64,000 nucleotides of DNA from Micromonospora polyrhachis (GTDB lineage: Bacteria > Actinomycetota > Actinomycetes > Mycobacteriales > Micromonosporaceae), in the NCBI RefSeq assembly GCF_014203835.1, contig NZ_JACHJW010000001.1:6026501-6090500 (forward strand), in the 5' to 3' direction. Numbering within the stretch: position 1 is the first letter of the stretch; each line of letters starts with the position of its first letter. A program made the translations under genes and the position numbers. The notes below the pieces were generated by a model that ran no database searches, had not been told where the DNA came from, and worked only from the letters and a program-made list of their open reading frames with translations. Positions 19,706 to 29,436 of the stretch are shown here, one piece after another.

Positions 19706-22700
19706 TTGCCCAGCACCATGTTTGAGCAGTTCACGGCCGACGACGGGCAGCTGGCAGCCGGTCTGCTCGTGCAGCCGGCTGTCAGCTACGCCCTGGTCCG
19801 CAACCGGGTGCCGCTGGTCCGCCACCTGTCGCTGACCAACCTCGGTCAGGAACCGCTCTCCGGGATGGTGCTGACCCTCGAACTGTCCCACCCCGGCGAG
19901 GTGCTGGCCGGGCCGTGGCGGCGTACCGTCACCGGGACGCTCCGGCCGGGCGCAACCATGGGCTGGGACTACTTCGCCGACCTCGCCCCCGATCCGGACC
20001 GGTTGCGGCTCACCGAGACGGCGTTCCCGCTCGACTACCGGCTCACGGTGCACCGCGCCGGCCACCCCGATCTGCGGTTGTCGGCCCCGTCCCTGGCGCT
20101 GGCCCACGACGAGTGGTTCAACCGGCCCGCCCTCTACGACTCGCTCGCCGCGTTCGTCCAGCCCGGCGGCCGAGTGGTGGCCGGAATCCTGGAGACCGCC
20201 GGGCAGATCCTGGCCCTGCGTACCGGCTCCGGTGCGCTCCAGGGCTACCAGGCCGGCCCCGAGCGGGCGGCGAACATCGCCGGCGCGATCTACGAGGCGT
20301 TGCGCCATCGCGGTATCGGCATCGAGGCAACAGCGGCCCCGTTCGAGGACAACCGGCACCGGGTACGCGACGCCGCCGCCGTCCTGACCGGAGGTACCGG
20401 CACCTGCCTCGACCTCTGCGTCACCTATGCCGCGTGCCTGGCGGCAGCGGGGCTGCACCCGCTGATCTGGATCACCGCTGGGCACGCCCTCGCCGGCTTC
20501 CTGCTCGACGAGGAGCGGCTCGGCTCGACAACCGTGACCGAGCCACGGCTACTGGTGTCCATGGTGGAGACCGGTCGGGCGGTACCGGTGGAGCTGTCCC
20601 GGCTCGGCATCGGCGCGTCGGCCGTCACCTTCCCCGACGCGGTGCAGGCTGGGCTCGCCCACTTCGAGCACCAGAACGGTCGGGACCTGCGGGGTGTGAT
20701 TGACGTCCGCCTGGCCCACCGGTCGGGCCTCCGGCCGCTGCCGACGGTGGATGGGACGCTGTCGACGGACGCTCGCCGCACGACGGACGCGACGCCGCCG
20801 CAGACGCCCGCCGCCACGAGTGCCTTCGGTGGCGAGGCGATCGAACTGCCCCAGGGCGGTGCCCGGTCCAAGCTGCACCGTAGCGCCGCCGACCGCGACG
20901 ACGCGCCACTCCAGTCGGATGCCTCCCCGGCCCGGATGCAACGGTGGAAGAAGTCCCTGCTCGACCTGAGCCTTCGCAACCCGCTGCTCAACCTGCCGAC
21001 CCGGGGACGCGGGCTGGAACTACACGTCCCGGTCGGGGCACTCGCCCTACTGGACGATCTCATCCACGACGGCAAACAACTGGAGATCAGCCCACAGGAC
21101 GCGGTCGGCCACCTGCCGGACCGGGGCGACGCCCGGCGGGCGCAGGACCTCGACCCGGAGATCCTCACCCGGGAACTGGGCACCGGCCGACGGGTCTACG
21201 GCTCGGTCGCCCAGGCCCGCTACACGGAGGCGATGCGGGAGCTGCAACGCGAGGCCCGCACCATGGAGCAGGAGACCGGCGGCAACTACCTCTATCTGAC
21301 CATCGGCACCCTGGTCCACCCGAAGACCACCGGCGGGGAGGCGCTCGCCCCACTGTTCCTGCTGCCCGTACGCATCGAGGGTGGGACTGGTCGGCGACCG
21401 TACGGGATCGTCATCGACGGTACCGAGGTCGCCACCCCGAACCACTGCCTGGTCGAGTGGCTACGGGTCCGGCACGGGGTGCGGATCCCCGAACTGGAGG
21501 ACCCGGCGCTGGACGAGCGGGGCATCGACATCCCCCGGACCCTGGCCGCCATCAAGACCCGACTCGCCGACAACCAGCTCGACTACCGGATCGACGAGGC
21601 GGCGTACCTGCGCCTGTTGCAGTTCTCCACCTTCCAGATGTGGCGGGACCTGACCGACCACTGGTCGGTGTTCCTGGACAACCCGGTGGTACGGCACCTG
21701 GTCGAGTCGTACGGGGACTCGTTCGCCGACCCGGCGTTGGCCGACGGCGAGCCGGAGGTGGACGAGGCGCGACTGCACCTGCCCATCCCGGCCGACGGTT
21801 CACAGCTGCGGGCGATCGTCATGGCCGAGCACGGCCAGTCGTTCATCCTCGAAGGTCCGCCGGGCAGCGGCAAGTCGCAGACCATCGCCAACATGATCGC
21901 CGCAACGGTGGCGGCGGGCCGTTCGGTGCTCTTCGTCGCCGAGAAACAGGCGGCGCTGGAGGTGGCCAAGCGTCGCCTCGACCAGATCGGTCTCGGCCCG
22001 TTCGCCCTCGACCTGCACGGCCGCAAACAGTCGGTCAACGCAATCCGGCAGCAACTCCAGGACGCACTTGACCAGCGGGAGACCAGCGACGAGAACGTCT
22101 GGGCCAGCGTCGAGAACGCCTATCGCAATCGGCTCGTGCCGCTGACCCGCTACCCGGAACAGGTGCACGCCGAGAATGCCACCGGCCGGTCGCTCTGGTC
22201 GGCCTACGAGCAACTCCTCGCGTACGGCGACGGACCGACCGCCCCCGTACCGGTGTCCTACCTGGCCGCCCCGCAGGCGGTTCGGTCCCAGGTGGAGCAG
22301 GCCCTGCGGGAGCTTCCCACCGCCGCCCACGCCGCGCGGCTCCGGCCGGAGCATCCCTGGTCGCTGAGCGGCTGCCGGGAGCTGACCGGCCTGCACGTCG
22401 AGGCGGTCACCCAGATCGCCGCCGACCTGGAGGAGAGCCGGGCCGCGCTCGCGGCCCAGCCCCACCTGATGCGACTGCTGCGGGAACTGCCCAGCCCGGA
22501 GTTCATCCGTGACCTTGCCCCCGCCGCCTGGCTCGCCGTACGCGGGATGCTGCCCAACTGGGACACCACCCAGCAGGCGAGCAGCCCGGGCTGGGGTGAG
22601 GCGGTCAGCCGGTTGCAGACCGAGCTGACCCAGTTCCAGCACAGCTACGAAGATGAGCTGACCACCTTCCGGCCGGACCTGCTCAATGTCGACGAACTGG

Positions 22701-25663
22701 AAGGGTGGCACGCCGAGGCGCAGGCTGCCGCACGACGATTCTTTGGCGGTGGGAGGCGTCGTCGGGCCCTCGCCGAACGGCTCGCCATCTATCTCCAGCC
22801 GCTGATGGTGATCGACCCTGAGCAGATCGAGCTGATCCTGGCCCGGCTGGTCGCCGCCCAGGCACACGCCCATGCGCTGCTCCAGCAGGTGGCCGTGGTC
22901 GGTGGCCTGTGGCTGCCGGCCGACTGGCACCCCGCCGACCCGGCCGCCGAGGTGCAGCTCTACGAGGCGGTGCAGGCGACCCAGATGAGCCGGACCCTGC
23001 TGACCAACCACCCGGCCGCCTGGGAGCTGTTCCAGAACAGCCTCGGCGAGCCGGGCGCGATCCTGCTGGACCAGGTGGCCGCCCGGTGGCGGGCCTGGCA
23101 GGGCATCCTGCGGTGTGAGGCGGCCGAGCTGGTTCTCTGGACCGGCGGGTCGCACTGGCTCGACGCGTGGCACCGCGACGGCGCGACCTGGCTACGCGAC
23201 CTGCGTACCGAGGCGCTGTTCCCGCTGCACCGTTGGGCCGACCTACTCGCCCGTGGCGATGTGCTGGCCGCTGCCGGGCTCGGCGACTACCGGGCCCAGT
23301 TGCTGACCGGGCAGGTCGACCCGGAGCATATCGAGGAGGCCTACCAGCGGGGGGTGGCCACCGCCTCGCTGCCGGAGCGGCTGCGGGTCGGCGGACTGCA
23401 CGACTTCGACCCGGACCTGCACGACGAGCAGATCGCCCGGTACGAGTCGGCCGCCCACGAGCTGCGTACGGCATTGCCGCAGCGACTCTCCTCGGTGCTG
23501 GTCCGCCGTCGCCCCTTCGACCCGACCGATCGGCGGGGCCGGTTCGGCGAGTTCGAGTCGGAGCTGCGCCGTAAGCGGGGTGGCAAGACGTTCCGCGAGT
23601 TGTTCGAGACGTACCCGGATCTGGTGCTGGCGCTCACTCCCTGCGTCCTGGTGAGCCCGGCCTCGGCCGCCACCTTCCTCGCCCCCGGTGCGCACCGCTT
23701 CGACCTGGTCATCTTCGACGAAGCGTCGCAGATCCGGGTGGCCGAGGCGGTCGGTGCGATGGGCCGGGGCCGGGCGGTCGTCATCGTCGGTGACTCCCGG
23801 CAGATGCCGCCGACGACCGTCATGCAGGCGGCGCACGGCAGCGAGGAGCCGATCGAGGAGAACGGGCCGATCCCCGAGGATCTGGAGAGCATCCTCAACG
23901 AGGCGGTCGAGTCCGGGTTGCCGCAGCGCTGGCTCTCCTGGCACTACCGCAGTCACGACGAGTCGCTGATCGCCTTCTCCAACCGGTACTACTACGACAG
24001 CCAGCTCTCCAGCCTGCCGTCGCCGGGTGTCGACGGGTCGGCCGGGATCCACTGGCGGCGTGTCGACGGCCGGTTCGACCGGGGGGCCAGCCGGACCAAC
24101 GAGGTGGAGGCGCAGGCGATTGTCGCCGAGATCGGTCGACGGCTGCGCGACCCGGCCACCGCCGGCCAGTCGATCGGCGTGGTGACCTGCAACATCCAGC
24201 AGCGCAACCTGATCCTCAACCTGCTGGAGGAGAGCAACGACCCACTGGTACGCCGGAACCTGGCGGACGCCGCCGAGCCCGTCTTCGTCAAGAACCTGGA
24301 GAACGTACAGGGCGACGAGCGGGACGTGGTGCTCTTCTCGCTCGCCTTCTCGCCCGACCCGGATACCGGCCTGCTGCCGCTCAACTTCGGCCCGCTCAGC
24401 CAGGCCGGTGGCGAGCGACGTTTGAACGTCGCCATCACCCGCGCCCGGCGGCAGGTGGTGCTCTTCGCCTCGTTCGACCCCAGCCACATCGACCTGGCCC
24501 GGACCTCGGCGGTCGGCACCCAGCACCTGCGGGCGTACTGCGAACTGGCCGTCGCCGGCGCCGAACGGCTCGGTGACCTGAGCACCGCCCGGACGGACCG
24601 GTCCAGCCGGGTACGCGACGAGGTCGCCGAGGCGATCCGGACCCGGGGGTACGAGGTCACGACCGGGCACGGGCTCTCCGACTTCACCGTGGACATCGCC
24701 GTACGGACGCCCGGGGCCGCACGCTGGCAGGTGGCCGTCATGCTCGACGGTCCGGAGTGGAGTCGGCGGCGCACGGTCGCCGACCGTGACTCGGCACCGA
24801 CCCTGCTACAGAGCATCATGGGCTGGCCGCAGGTGGTCCGGTTCTGGCTGCCGGCCTGGATCAACGACCGTAACGCGATGTTGGACCGGATCGAGACGGC
24901 CATCGCCGCCGCAGTCTCCGCCGGGTCGGCTGGTGCTGTCACCGCAGTCTCCGCCGGGTCGGCGACCGGTCCGTTGGTCGAGCCGATGATCGAGCCCGGT
25001 GGCGAACCGGTCGGCCGGGCCGCTCCGGCGACGCCTCCCACCGTTGTGGCGACCTCTCCCGCTGATGCGGAAACGTCATCCGCGAGGGTGACCGGCACCT
25101 GGACCCGGGCATTCGTGCCGTACCTGCCGACCGTGCTCGGCGGGCCGGCGGACGTCGCCTCCGTCGTCACCGACCAGGGCGTCCAGGCGACGGTCCGCAA
25201 GGCGTTGTGGGAGGTCCTTGCCGCCGAGGGGCCGATCGAGCAGCACCGGCTGGTCCGGTTGACCTTCGCCCGATTCGAGTACACGCGGGTTCGGGCCGAC
25301 CGGCGGGCCGCGGTGCTCGCCCTGATCGACCCCGAGCTGATTCGCGAACACCCCGAGATCGGGACCTTCGTCTGGCCGACCGGCGTCAACCCGTTGACCT
25401 GGCCTGGTATCCGGGTCACTCAGGCCAGCGCCGACCGGTCGATCGGCGAGGTGCCACCGGAGGAGATGGCCAACGCGCTGGTCCACGTCGTGGGGGCGGC
25501 GCCGGTCGAGGAGGTCCAGCTCCTCCGGTCGGCACTCGAACTGCTCGGCTATCGTCGCCGGACGGAGAAGAGCGACAAACTCCTCCGGTACGCGTTGCGG
25601 ATCGCCGAGATGAGCGGCCGAATCCACCGTACGGCTGACGGCCGCTACGCGGCGGCGAGCTGA
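19706..25663 (+). CDS. Giant transglutaminase-like / DUF4011 / SF1 helicase / Vsr-like nuclease / DUF3320 protein
   Basis: About 1985 aa. The N-terminal third holds a transglutaminase-like core with Cys234 (GTCLDLC), His260 (TAGHALAG) and Asp268 (LLDEER). A DUF4011-type region follows (KKSLLDLSLRNPLLNL). The SF1 ATPase has Walker A GPPGSGKSQTI (Gly717-), FDLVIFDEASQ (Asp1338) and GDSRQMPPT; later NVQGDERDVVLFSL and NVAITRARR. Around 1636-1745 is a Vsr/endonuclease-like domain (GLSDFTVDIAV with Asp1659 and Asp1663, GWPQVVRFWLPAW). A DUF3320-like winged region closes the protein. Similar DUF4011-helicase-Vsr-DUF3320 proteins have been reported as antiphage (Hhe). TTG start 6 bases after GGAGA; ATG 19718 is the alternative. 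Standalone gene. Confidence 0.85.
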   Translation: MPSTMFEQFTADDGQLAAGLLVQPAVSYALVRNRVPLVRHLSLTNLGQEPLSGMVLTLELSHPGEVLAGPWRRTVTGTLRPGATMGWDYFADLAPDPDRLRLTETAFPLDYRLTVHRAGHPDLRLSAPSLALAHDEWFNRPALYDSLAAFVQPGGRVVAGILETAGQILALRTGSGALQGYQAGPERAANIAGAIYEALRHRGIGIEATAAPFEDNRHRVRDAAAVLTGGTGTCLDLCVTYAACLAAAGLHPLIWITAGHALAGFLLDEERLGSTTVTEPRLLVSMVETGRAVPVELSRLGIGASAVTFPDAVQAGLAHFEHQNGRDLRGVIDVRLAHRSGLRPLPTVDGTLSTDARRTTDATPPQTPAATSAFGGEAIELPQGGARSKLHRSAADRDDAPLQSDASPARMQRWKKSLLDLSLRNPLLNLPTRGRGLELHVPVGALALLDDLIHDGKQLEISPQDAVGHLPDRGDARRAQDLDPEILTRELGTGRRVYGSVAQARYTEAMRELQREARTMEQETGGNYLYLTIGTLVHPKTTGGEALAPLFLLPVRIEGGTGRRPYGIVIDGTEVATPNHCLVEWLRVRHGVRIPELEDPALDERGIDIPRTLAAIKTRLADNQLDYRIDEAAYLRLLQFSTFQMWRDLTDHWSVFLDNPVVRHLVESYGDSFADPALADGEPEVDEARLHLPIPADGSQLRAIVMAEHGQSFILEGPPGSGKSQTIANMIAATVAAGRSVLFVAEKQAALEVAKRRLDQIGLGPFALDLHGRKQSVNAIRQQLQDALDQRETSDENVWASVENAYRNRLVPLTRYPEQVHAENATGRSLWSAYEQLLAYGDGPTAPVPVSYLAAPQAVRSQVEQALRELPTAAHAARLRPEHPWSLSGCRELTGLHVEAVTQIAADLEESRAALAAQPHLMRLLRELPSPEFIRDLAPAAWLAVRGMLPNWDTTQQASSPGWGEAVSRLQTELTQFQHSYEDELTTFRPDLLNVDELEGWHAEAQAAARRFFGGGRRRRALAERLAIYLQPLMVIDPEQIELILARLVAAQAHAHALLQQVAVVGGLWLPADWHPADPAAEVQLYEAVQATQMSRTLLTNHPAAWELFQNSLGEPGAILLDQVAARWRAWQGILRCEAAELVLWTGGSHWLDAWHRDGATWLRDLRTEALFPLHRWADLLARGDVLAAAGLGDYRAQLLTGQVDPEHIEEAYQRGVATASLPERLRVGGLHDFDPDLHDEQIARYESAAHELRTALPQRLSSVLVRRRPFDPTDRRGRFGEFESELRRKRGGKTFRELFETYPDLVLALTPCVLVSPASAATFLAPGAHRFDLVIFDEASQIRVAEAVGAMGRGRAVVIVGDSRQMPPTTVMQAAHGSEEPIEENGPIPEDLESILNEAVESGLPQRWLSWHYRSHDESLIAFSNRYYYDSQLSSLPSPGVDGSAGIHWRRVDGRFDRGASRTNEVEAQAIVAEIGRRLRDPATAGQSIGVVTCNIQQRNLILNLLEESNDPLVRRNLADAAEPVFVKNLENVQGDERDVVLFSLAFSPDPDTGLLPLNFGPLSQAGGERRLNVAITRARRQVVLFASFDPSHIDLARTSAVGTQHLRAYCELAVAGAERLGDLSTARTDRSSRVRDEVAEAIRTRGYEVTTGHGLSDFTVDIAVRTPGAARWQVAVMLDGPEWSRRRTVADRDSAPTLLQSIMGWPQVVRFWLPAWINDRNAMLDRIETAIAAAVSAGSAGAVTAVSAGSATGPLVEPMIEPGGEPVGRAAPATPPTVVATSPADAETSSARVTGTWTRAFVPYLPTVLGGPADVASVVTDQGVQATVRKALWEVLAAEGPIEQHRLVRLTFARFEYTRVRADRRAAVLALIDPELIREHPEIGTFVWPTGVNPLTWPGIRVTQASADRSIGEVPPEEMANALVHVVGAAPVEEVQLLRSALELLGYRRRTEKSDKLLRYALRIAEMSGRIHRTADGRYAAAS

Positions 25664-25832
25664 CCACCGCCTTCACCTACCCAACGCGAGCGACGGTGGC
25701 GGCATCGTCAACCGGGACGCGGTGATCATCCTGCGCAACCTGACGGTGCACCGGCACAGGTGGTGCGTCGCCCGGCGATGTCAGAGGTGGCCGGCAGGAT
25801 GGCGGCGTCGGTCTCAAGCAGGAGGAGAAACG

Positions 25833-26174
25833 GTGCCGGTCCGGAACCAGCAGGTGGCAGCGTACGCATTTCTGCAGGAGATGTACGAGGACGCGTTCTT
25901 TCCCGATCATCTGGTCGACAAGGGCAAGGCGATCCTGCTGCGGCTCTGTGAACGGATCGAGGCCCAGCAGCCGACGGACCTGACCGCGCTCTACGCGCTC
26001 ACCGAGGCGGCGACGGAGCAGTTCAACGCCCTGGAGGCGGATTTCGACGCGGCCGGTAGTGAGATCGAGACCGTGGCTCGGGAAGACATCGGTGAGGGTT
26101 TTCACGTCGTGGCAACGGCGTACGGCTTCACCGAGGCCGACCCGGAGAAACTGATCGGCGTACGGAACTGGTGA
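25833..26174 (+). CDS. DUF5713 family protein
   Basis: 113 aa, small, soluble and acidic. The segments FLQEMYEDAFFPDHLVDKGK, LYALTEAATEQFNALEADF and SEIETVAREDIGEGF with VRNW at the end fit the DUF5713 family, whose function is unknown. The GTG at 25833 is supported by an excellent AGGAGGAG seven bases upstream. It lies alone between the giant helicase gene and a 430-bp gap. Confidence 0.78.
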   Translation: MPVRNQQVAAYAFLQEMYEDAFFPDHLVDKGKAILLRLCERIEAQQPTDLTALYALTEAATEQFNALEADFDAAGSEIETVAREDIGEGFHVVATAYGFTEADPEKLIGVRNW

Positions 26175-26603
26175 CGAGACTGGGACAGCCGCTACCCGCG
26201 ACTTCTACGTGGCAGCACGCGGCAACCCGGTCACCAGCCGATTAGTCGAATCCGCGGCGCCCGGGTACACCGTCGTTGGTGCGGGACTCGACCAGTAGTC
26301 ATGCGTCGACGAGCCGTCTCCGGGGGCGCACACGGTCGACGGGTTCCGCCCGGTGTGCTCGACGACGTGGGCACTGGTCAGCCGGTAGACGTGGGCGCTG
26401 GTCAGCCGGTATCCGAGTCGCAGATCAGCCGCAGGATCGTCACCGGCTGGCCGAACCGGGTGGCCCGGCCGGATCAGCGGCCTGGCTGGCCTGCCCGGTG
26501 CCGTGCGTGTCGATCGTCTCTCCGGACGAGCCTGTCGCCGTGATTCTCACAAAGACTATAGTTATAACGTCAGACGGCAGTAAAAACCCGGAAGAGGCAA
26601 GCC
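26175..26603. other. 429-bp intergenic region with a 24-bp tandem repeat and an AT-rich promoter palindrome
   Basis: Two 24-bp units (26364-26387 and 26388-26411, one mismatch) begin GACGTGGGC. Just before the hemerythrin gene, 26554-26569 contains two overlapping 8-bp palindromes, ACTATAGT and GTTATAAC, in an otherwise GC-rich setting. TATAGT could act as a -10 box, so the palindromes may be an operator. An open stretch at 26183-26300 (DFYVAARGNPVTSRLVES) without start codon may be a gene remnant. Confidence 0.5.
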
Positions 26604-27386
26604 ATGTCACAGTCAGATGCCGACCGCCGCGCCGCCGCTGCGGTGGTGGCCCACCACACCCAGCTGTCCACCGATCTGGCCGGCCATGTGGCGGCGCTGC
26701 GCGACGTCGTAACGGGCCGGGAGGCAGGCTCCGTCTGGCAGCGGCAGGCTCTGCTGAGCTGGCTGCGCGAGGAGTTGGTGCCGCACGCCACCGCCGAAGA
26801 GGCCGGCCTCTACCCCGCAGCCGCCGCGCAACCCGGCGGACGACTGCTGGTCGACGGGATGCTCGTCGAGCACCAGGCCATTACCGCCCTGGTAGCTGAG
26901 ATCGAGGCGGCGGGGACCCCGGTGGATGCCACCGCGGCGGCGCGAGCCCTTGCCGCCCTGTTCGAGGTGCACCTGGCGAAGGAGAACAACCTGATCCTGC
27001 CACTGCTGCTTGACGCGCCCCAGGTGTCGCTGGCCGACCTGCTGGAGGGCATGCACGAGATGCTCGGGGCCGACGAGACCGACGGTGGCGGGTGTGGTTG
27101 CGGCGGGTGCGGCTGCTCGCAGGGTTCGGCTGACGCACCGGTGCTGGCCGTTGACGCGCGCTTGGACGTGCGGAGCCTGCCGCACGCCGAGCGGCACGCC
27201 CAGGTGCTGGCCGCAATCGATGCGCTGCCCACCGACGGAGCGCTGGTGTTGGTCGCCCCGCACGCCCCGCGTCCGCTGCTGGCCGAGATCGACGCTCGCT
27301 ACCCTGGGCAGATCGACACGCAGTGGCTGCAGGAAGGCCCCGACGTGTGGCAGATCCGGCTGCACCGCCAGCCGGCCACCGTCTGA
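26604..27386 (+). CDS. Hemerythrin HHE-domain protein with Cys-rich linker and DUF2249 domain
   Basis: 260 aa. The N-terminal four-helix bundle (about 1-150) has diiron-type ligands: AHHTQLSTDL, VPHATAEEAGLYP, LVEHQAITALVAEIEA and FEVHLAKENNLILPLL (H...E pattern). A linker GCGCGGCGC packs four cysteines, possibly a metal site. The C-terminal ~75 residues (LDVRSLPHAERHAQVLAAID ... PDVWQIRL) are a DUF2249 domain. Such proteins are linked to nitric-oxide or oxygen/iron handling. The ATG follows GGAAGAGG. The upstream palindromes suggest regulated transcription. Confidence 0.88.
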   Translation: MSQSDADRRAAAAVVAHHTQLSTDLAGHVAALRDVVTGREAGSVWQRQALLSWLREELVPHATAEEAGLYPAAAAQPGGRLLVDGMLVEHQAITALVAEIEAAGTPVDATAAARALAALFEVHLAKENNLILPLLLDAPQVSLADLLEGMHEMLGADETDGGGCGCGGCGCSQGSADAPVLAVDARLDVRSLPHAERHAQVLAAIDALPTDGALVLVAPHAPRPLLAEIDARYPGQIDTQWLQEGPDVWQIRLHRQPATV

Positions 27387-27469
27387 CCGGTAACACCCTT
27401 TGGAACACCGCACCCACCTCACCGGATAGACGGCCGGCGGGCGTGTCAAACGCCGGCCCCTGTTCGGGA

Positions 27470-27742
27470 ATCGACCCTGCGGAAACCAACGACTATCTGG
27501 GATCGTCCGTCGCGATCCACGACCTCGACGGGACGGGACCGCCGGAGATGTTCGTGGAGTCGCGATACGAGCTTCCGGTGAGTCTTCAGCGCCCGGCTGA
27601 CTTCTCGACTCCGGGAGCACGGGTGATCCGTCTCCAGAACGGCCCGCTGAGCGCCTGGACGATGGCCGAGCGCGGCCGGTGCACCTTCGACCCCGATCCG
27701 GACCTGGGTGCGCCTCGGATCATTTCTGTGTCCAGGCGGTAG
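27470..27742 (+). pseudogene. Fragment of an FG-GAP/VCBS-type secreted protein
   Basis: The plus strand reads DPAETNDYLGSSVAIHDLDG, TGPPEMFVESRYEL and ARVIRLQNGPLSAWT, which resembles FG-GAP repeat segments (LG.SVA..DLDGDG..D...). No start codon with a ribosome site, no signal peptide, and only one repeat remains. Its end overlaps the next gene on the opposite strand. It is best read as a remnant; a degraded integrin-like or trypsin-associated protein is possible. Confidence 0.4.
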
Positions 27743-28382
27743 CCACGATCACCAGGCTCTGACTGGAATCGACGGACACGATGGTGAAACGCACGAGACC
27801 ATTGCTGGCCGTGGTCATGCAGTAGGTGGAGCCAGGCTCGATCGACTGGGCCAACATCCGTCTCGGGGCACCCTGTTGCAGGTTGGCGGCGTCCGCGCAC
27901 TCTGCGGCCGGCGGCTTACCGTCGACCCGCGCGAAGCTGCGGTCGTACTCCGGCACGATCAACCAGTACTCGTTCGCCCCGTAGCAGTTGCTGTAGACGA
28001 GGTCGTATGAGCCGGTACTCACCGCCGCCAACTTCCCGGTCTGCACGGTTGGGCGTGACGAAGCGAACGTCACCGTGTTGTCGAGACAGGTGCCGTCCGG
28101 CTGAGGCAGAGTTAGCTGTACGTCTTCGTATCGCACGACGTACCCGTCTTGCGCCTGAGGCGGTGCCTGTCTGCTGGCCTCGGTCAACGTACTGCTGGAA
28201 CGGGATCCGGCGGTGGCGGGAGGTGGTGTGGTACCGCCACCGCCACCCCCGGCTGCGAGGAGGGTGCCGACGACCCCGATCAGCGCACCAAGAATGGTGA
28301 CCAGTCCGGACGTGAGCCAGAACTGGCGGTGCGAAAACGACTGCCCAGCACCCGGTGCCGCCTGTCCACGCTCATCTGTCAT
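27720..28382 (-). CDS. Membrane-anchored protein of unknown function
   Basis: About 220 aa. A short cytoplasmic N-terminus precedes one membrane helix (FWLTSGLVTILGALIGVVGT), a glycine run and a Thr/Ser/Pro linker. The extracytoplasmic domain has four cysteines (GTCLDN, SNCYG, AECADA and TYCMT), perhaps two disulfides. The final strand VRFTIVSVDSSQSLVIVAT suggests a beta domain. I do not recognise the family. The ATG at 28382 is preferred over 28418, where a -10-like TATCAT would overlap the start codon. Confidence 0.65.
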   Translation of the reverse strand: MTDERGQAAPGAGQSFSHRQFWLTSGLVTILGALIGVVGTLLAAGGGGGGTTPPPATAGSRSSSTLTEASRQAPPQAQDGYVVRYEDVQLTLPQPDGTCLDNTVTFASSRPTVQTGKLAAVSTGSYDLVYSNCYGANEYWLIVPEYDRSFARVDGKPPAAECADAANLQQGAPRRMLAQSIEPGSTYCMTTASNGLVRFTIVSVDSSQSLVIVATAWTQK

Positions 28383-28418
28383 GGTCGCCCCAGTCCCGAC
28401 GGCTGTACGGCGTTCCAT

Positions 28419-28908
28419 GATAGTGACGGCCGTCGCTCACCAGTGCTCAACGCATCGGCGTGGTGTGCTCCTTTCGCTAGCCTCTGACCATTCGATCTTC
28501 CGCCTTCGGAGAGAAGCGTGCCTCGATCGTCCGTCAACTCGCCGAACAGCTCGCTACCTTTGCTGAGCGGCTACTCCGTATGCGGCAGCCGCGGCCAGAT
28601 CTCGACTCCACGTAACCTTCGAGGCCTGGCGGTGGCTATCTGCTGTCCACGGACAGAACCACACCTGCCACAGCGGGCCGAAACGGATCTTGTGTAGGAG
28701 TGTCAGCCTGCTCCGCCCGGCAGGAGGTTGTGGTCCATATGGCGGTGACGTCCCTGTTGATGAGGCGGAGTCACTATTGGCGGCTGACCAGACGAGTAGT
28801 TGATTGGCCGCAATATCCAGACGTCTTCTTCTATCGTCGGGAAACCGTCGTCAATGCGTCCATCGTGGACGATTGTGTCGCTGGCGCGAATCCGTGAGGA
28901 GAGGCAGC
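28419..28908. other. 490-bp intergenic region
   Basis: Lies between divergent genes and so contains both promoters; TATCAT on the minus strand just at its left edge is a likely -10. A startless open stretch at about 28510-28613 (GEKRASIVRQLAEQLATFAE, ending at TAA) may be a fragment of a lost gene. No convincing gene or RNA is seen in the remainder. Confidence 0.35.
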
Positions 28909-29160
28909 ATGCTCCGTCGTATCCTGGTGACAGTGGCACTCGCCGTCGTCGTCACCATCGTTACTCCCAGCTCGCCGGCTCTGGCTCTCTATCCTTGCCC
29001 GGCCAACTACATGTGTATCCACAATTGGTACACCGACTCGACCCGTACGCACTGGAACGGCAGCCACAGCGTCAACTGTGAGGGAAGCGTGGCGCGGTTG
29101 GGTGTGCAGTCCGGCTACCTGGTCTTCAGCAAGCAGTCGTGCGAGAACCTGCCGGTCTGA
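28909..29160 (+). CDS. Small secreted protein (DUF6289-like)
   Basis: 83 aa. Sec signal peptide MLRRILVTVALAVVVTIVTP with cleavage after the ALA near residue 27. The mature ~55 residues have four cysteines (YPCP, YMCIHN, NCEG, QSCEN) and YTDSTRTHWNGSH, recalling the small DUF6289 exoproteins of actinobacteria; function unknown. ATG 28909 is supported by GAGGAGAGG. Confidence 0.68.
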   Translation: MLRRILVTVALAVVVTIVTPSSPALALYPCPANYMCIHNWYTDSTRTHWNGSHSVNCEGSVARLGVQSGYLVFSKQSCENLPV

Positions 29161-29436
29161 CGTACGACAGGGTGGCCCGGAAGCTTCGGGTCGACTGATT
29201 CCTGCCTGCTGGCTGCGTACGTGGTACTCGCACAGGTCCCGGAGGACTGGCTTGTGTCGACCACGGCGGCTTCGCCGAACCTGCCGTGGTGGGCGATCGC
29301 CACCGTATCGTGTGCTTTATTCACGCTAGGCCGACTTGTCCCGGTAAGCGGTCCTACTGTGACCACCAGCGGCGACGATCCGTAGCCCTCCGCGCCCGGT
29401 CGGCGTGGCCAAGCCTCATGAAGGCAGGAGAACTTG

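Noticed and set aside
21800-24670. Two antisense frames of about 460-475 codons over the giant helicase gene
   Set aside because: Third-position GC shadows; helicase motifs are on the plus strand and no family features are visible in the antisense products.
26183-26300. Open stretch DFYVAARGNPVTSRLVES... after the DUF5713 gene
   Set aside because: No start codon in frame after the previous stop and only about 40 codons; at most a remnant.
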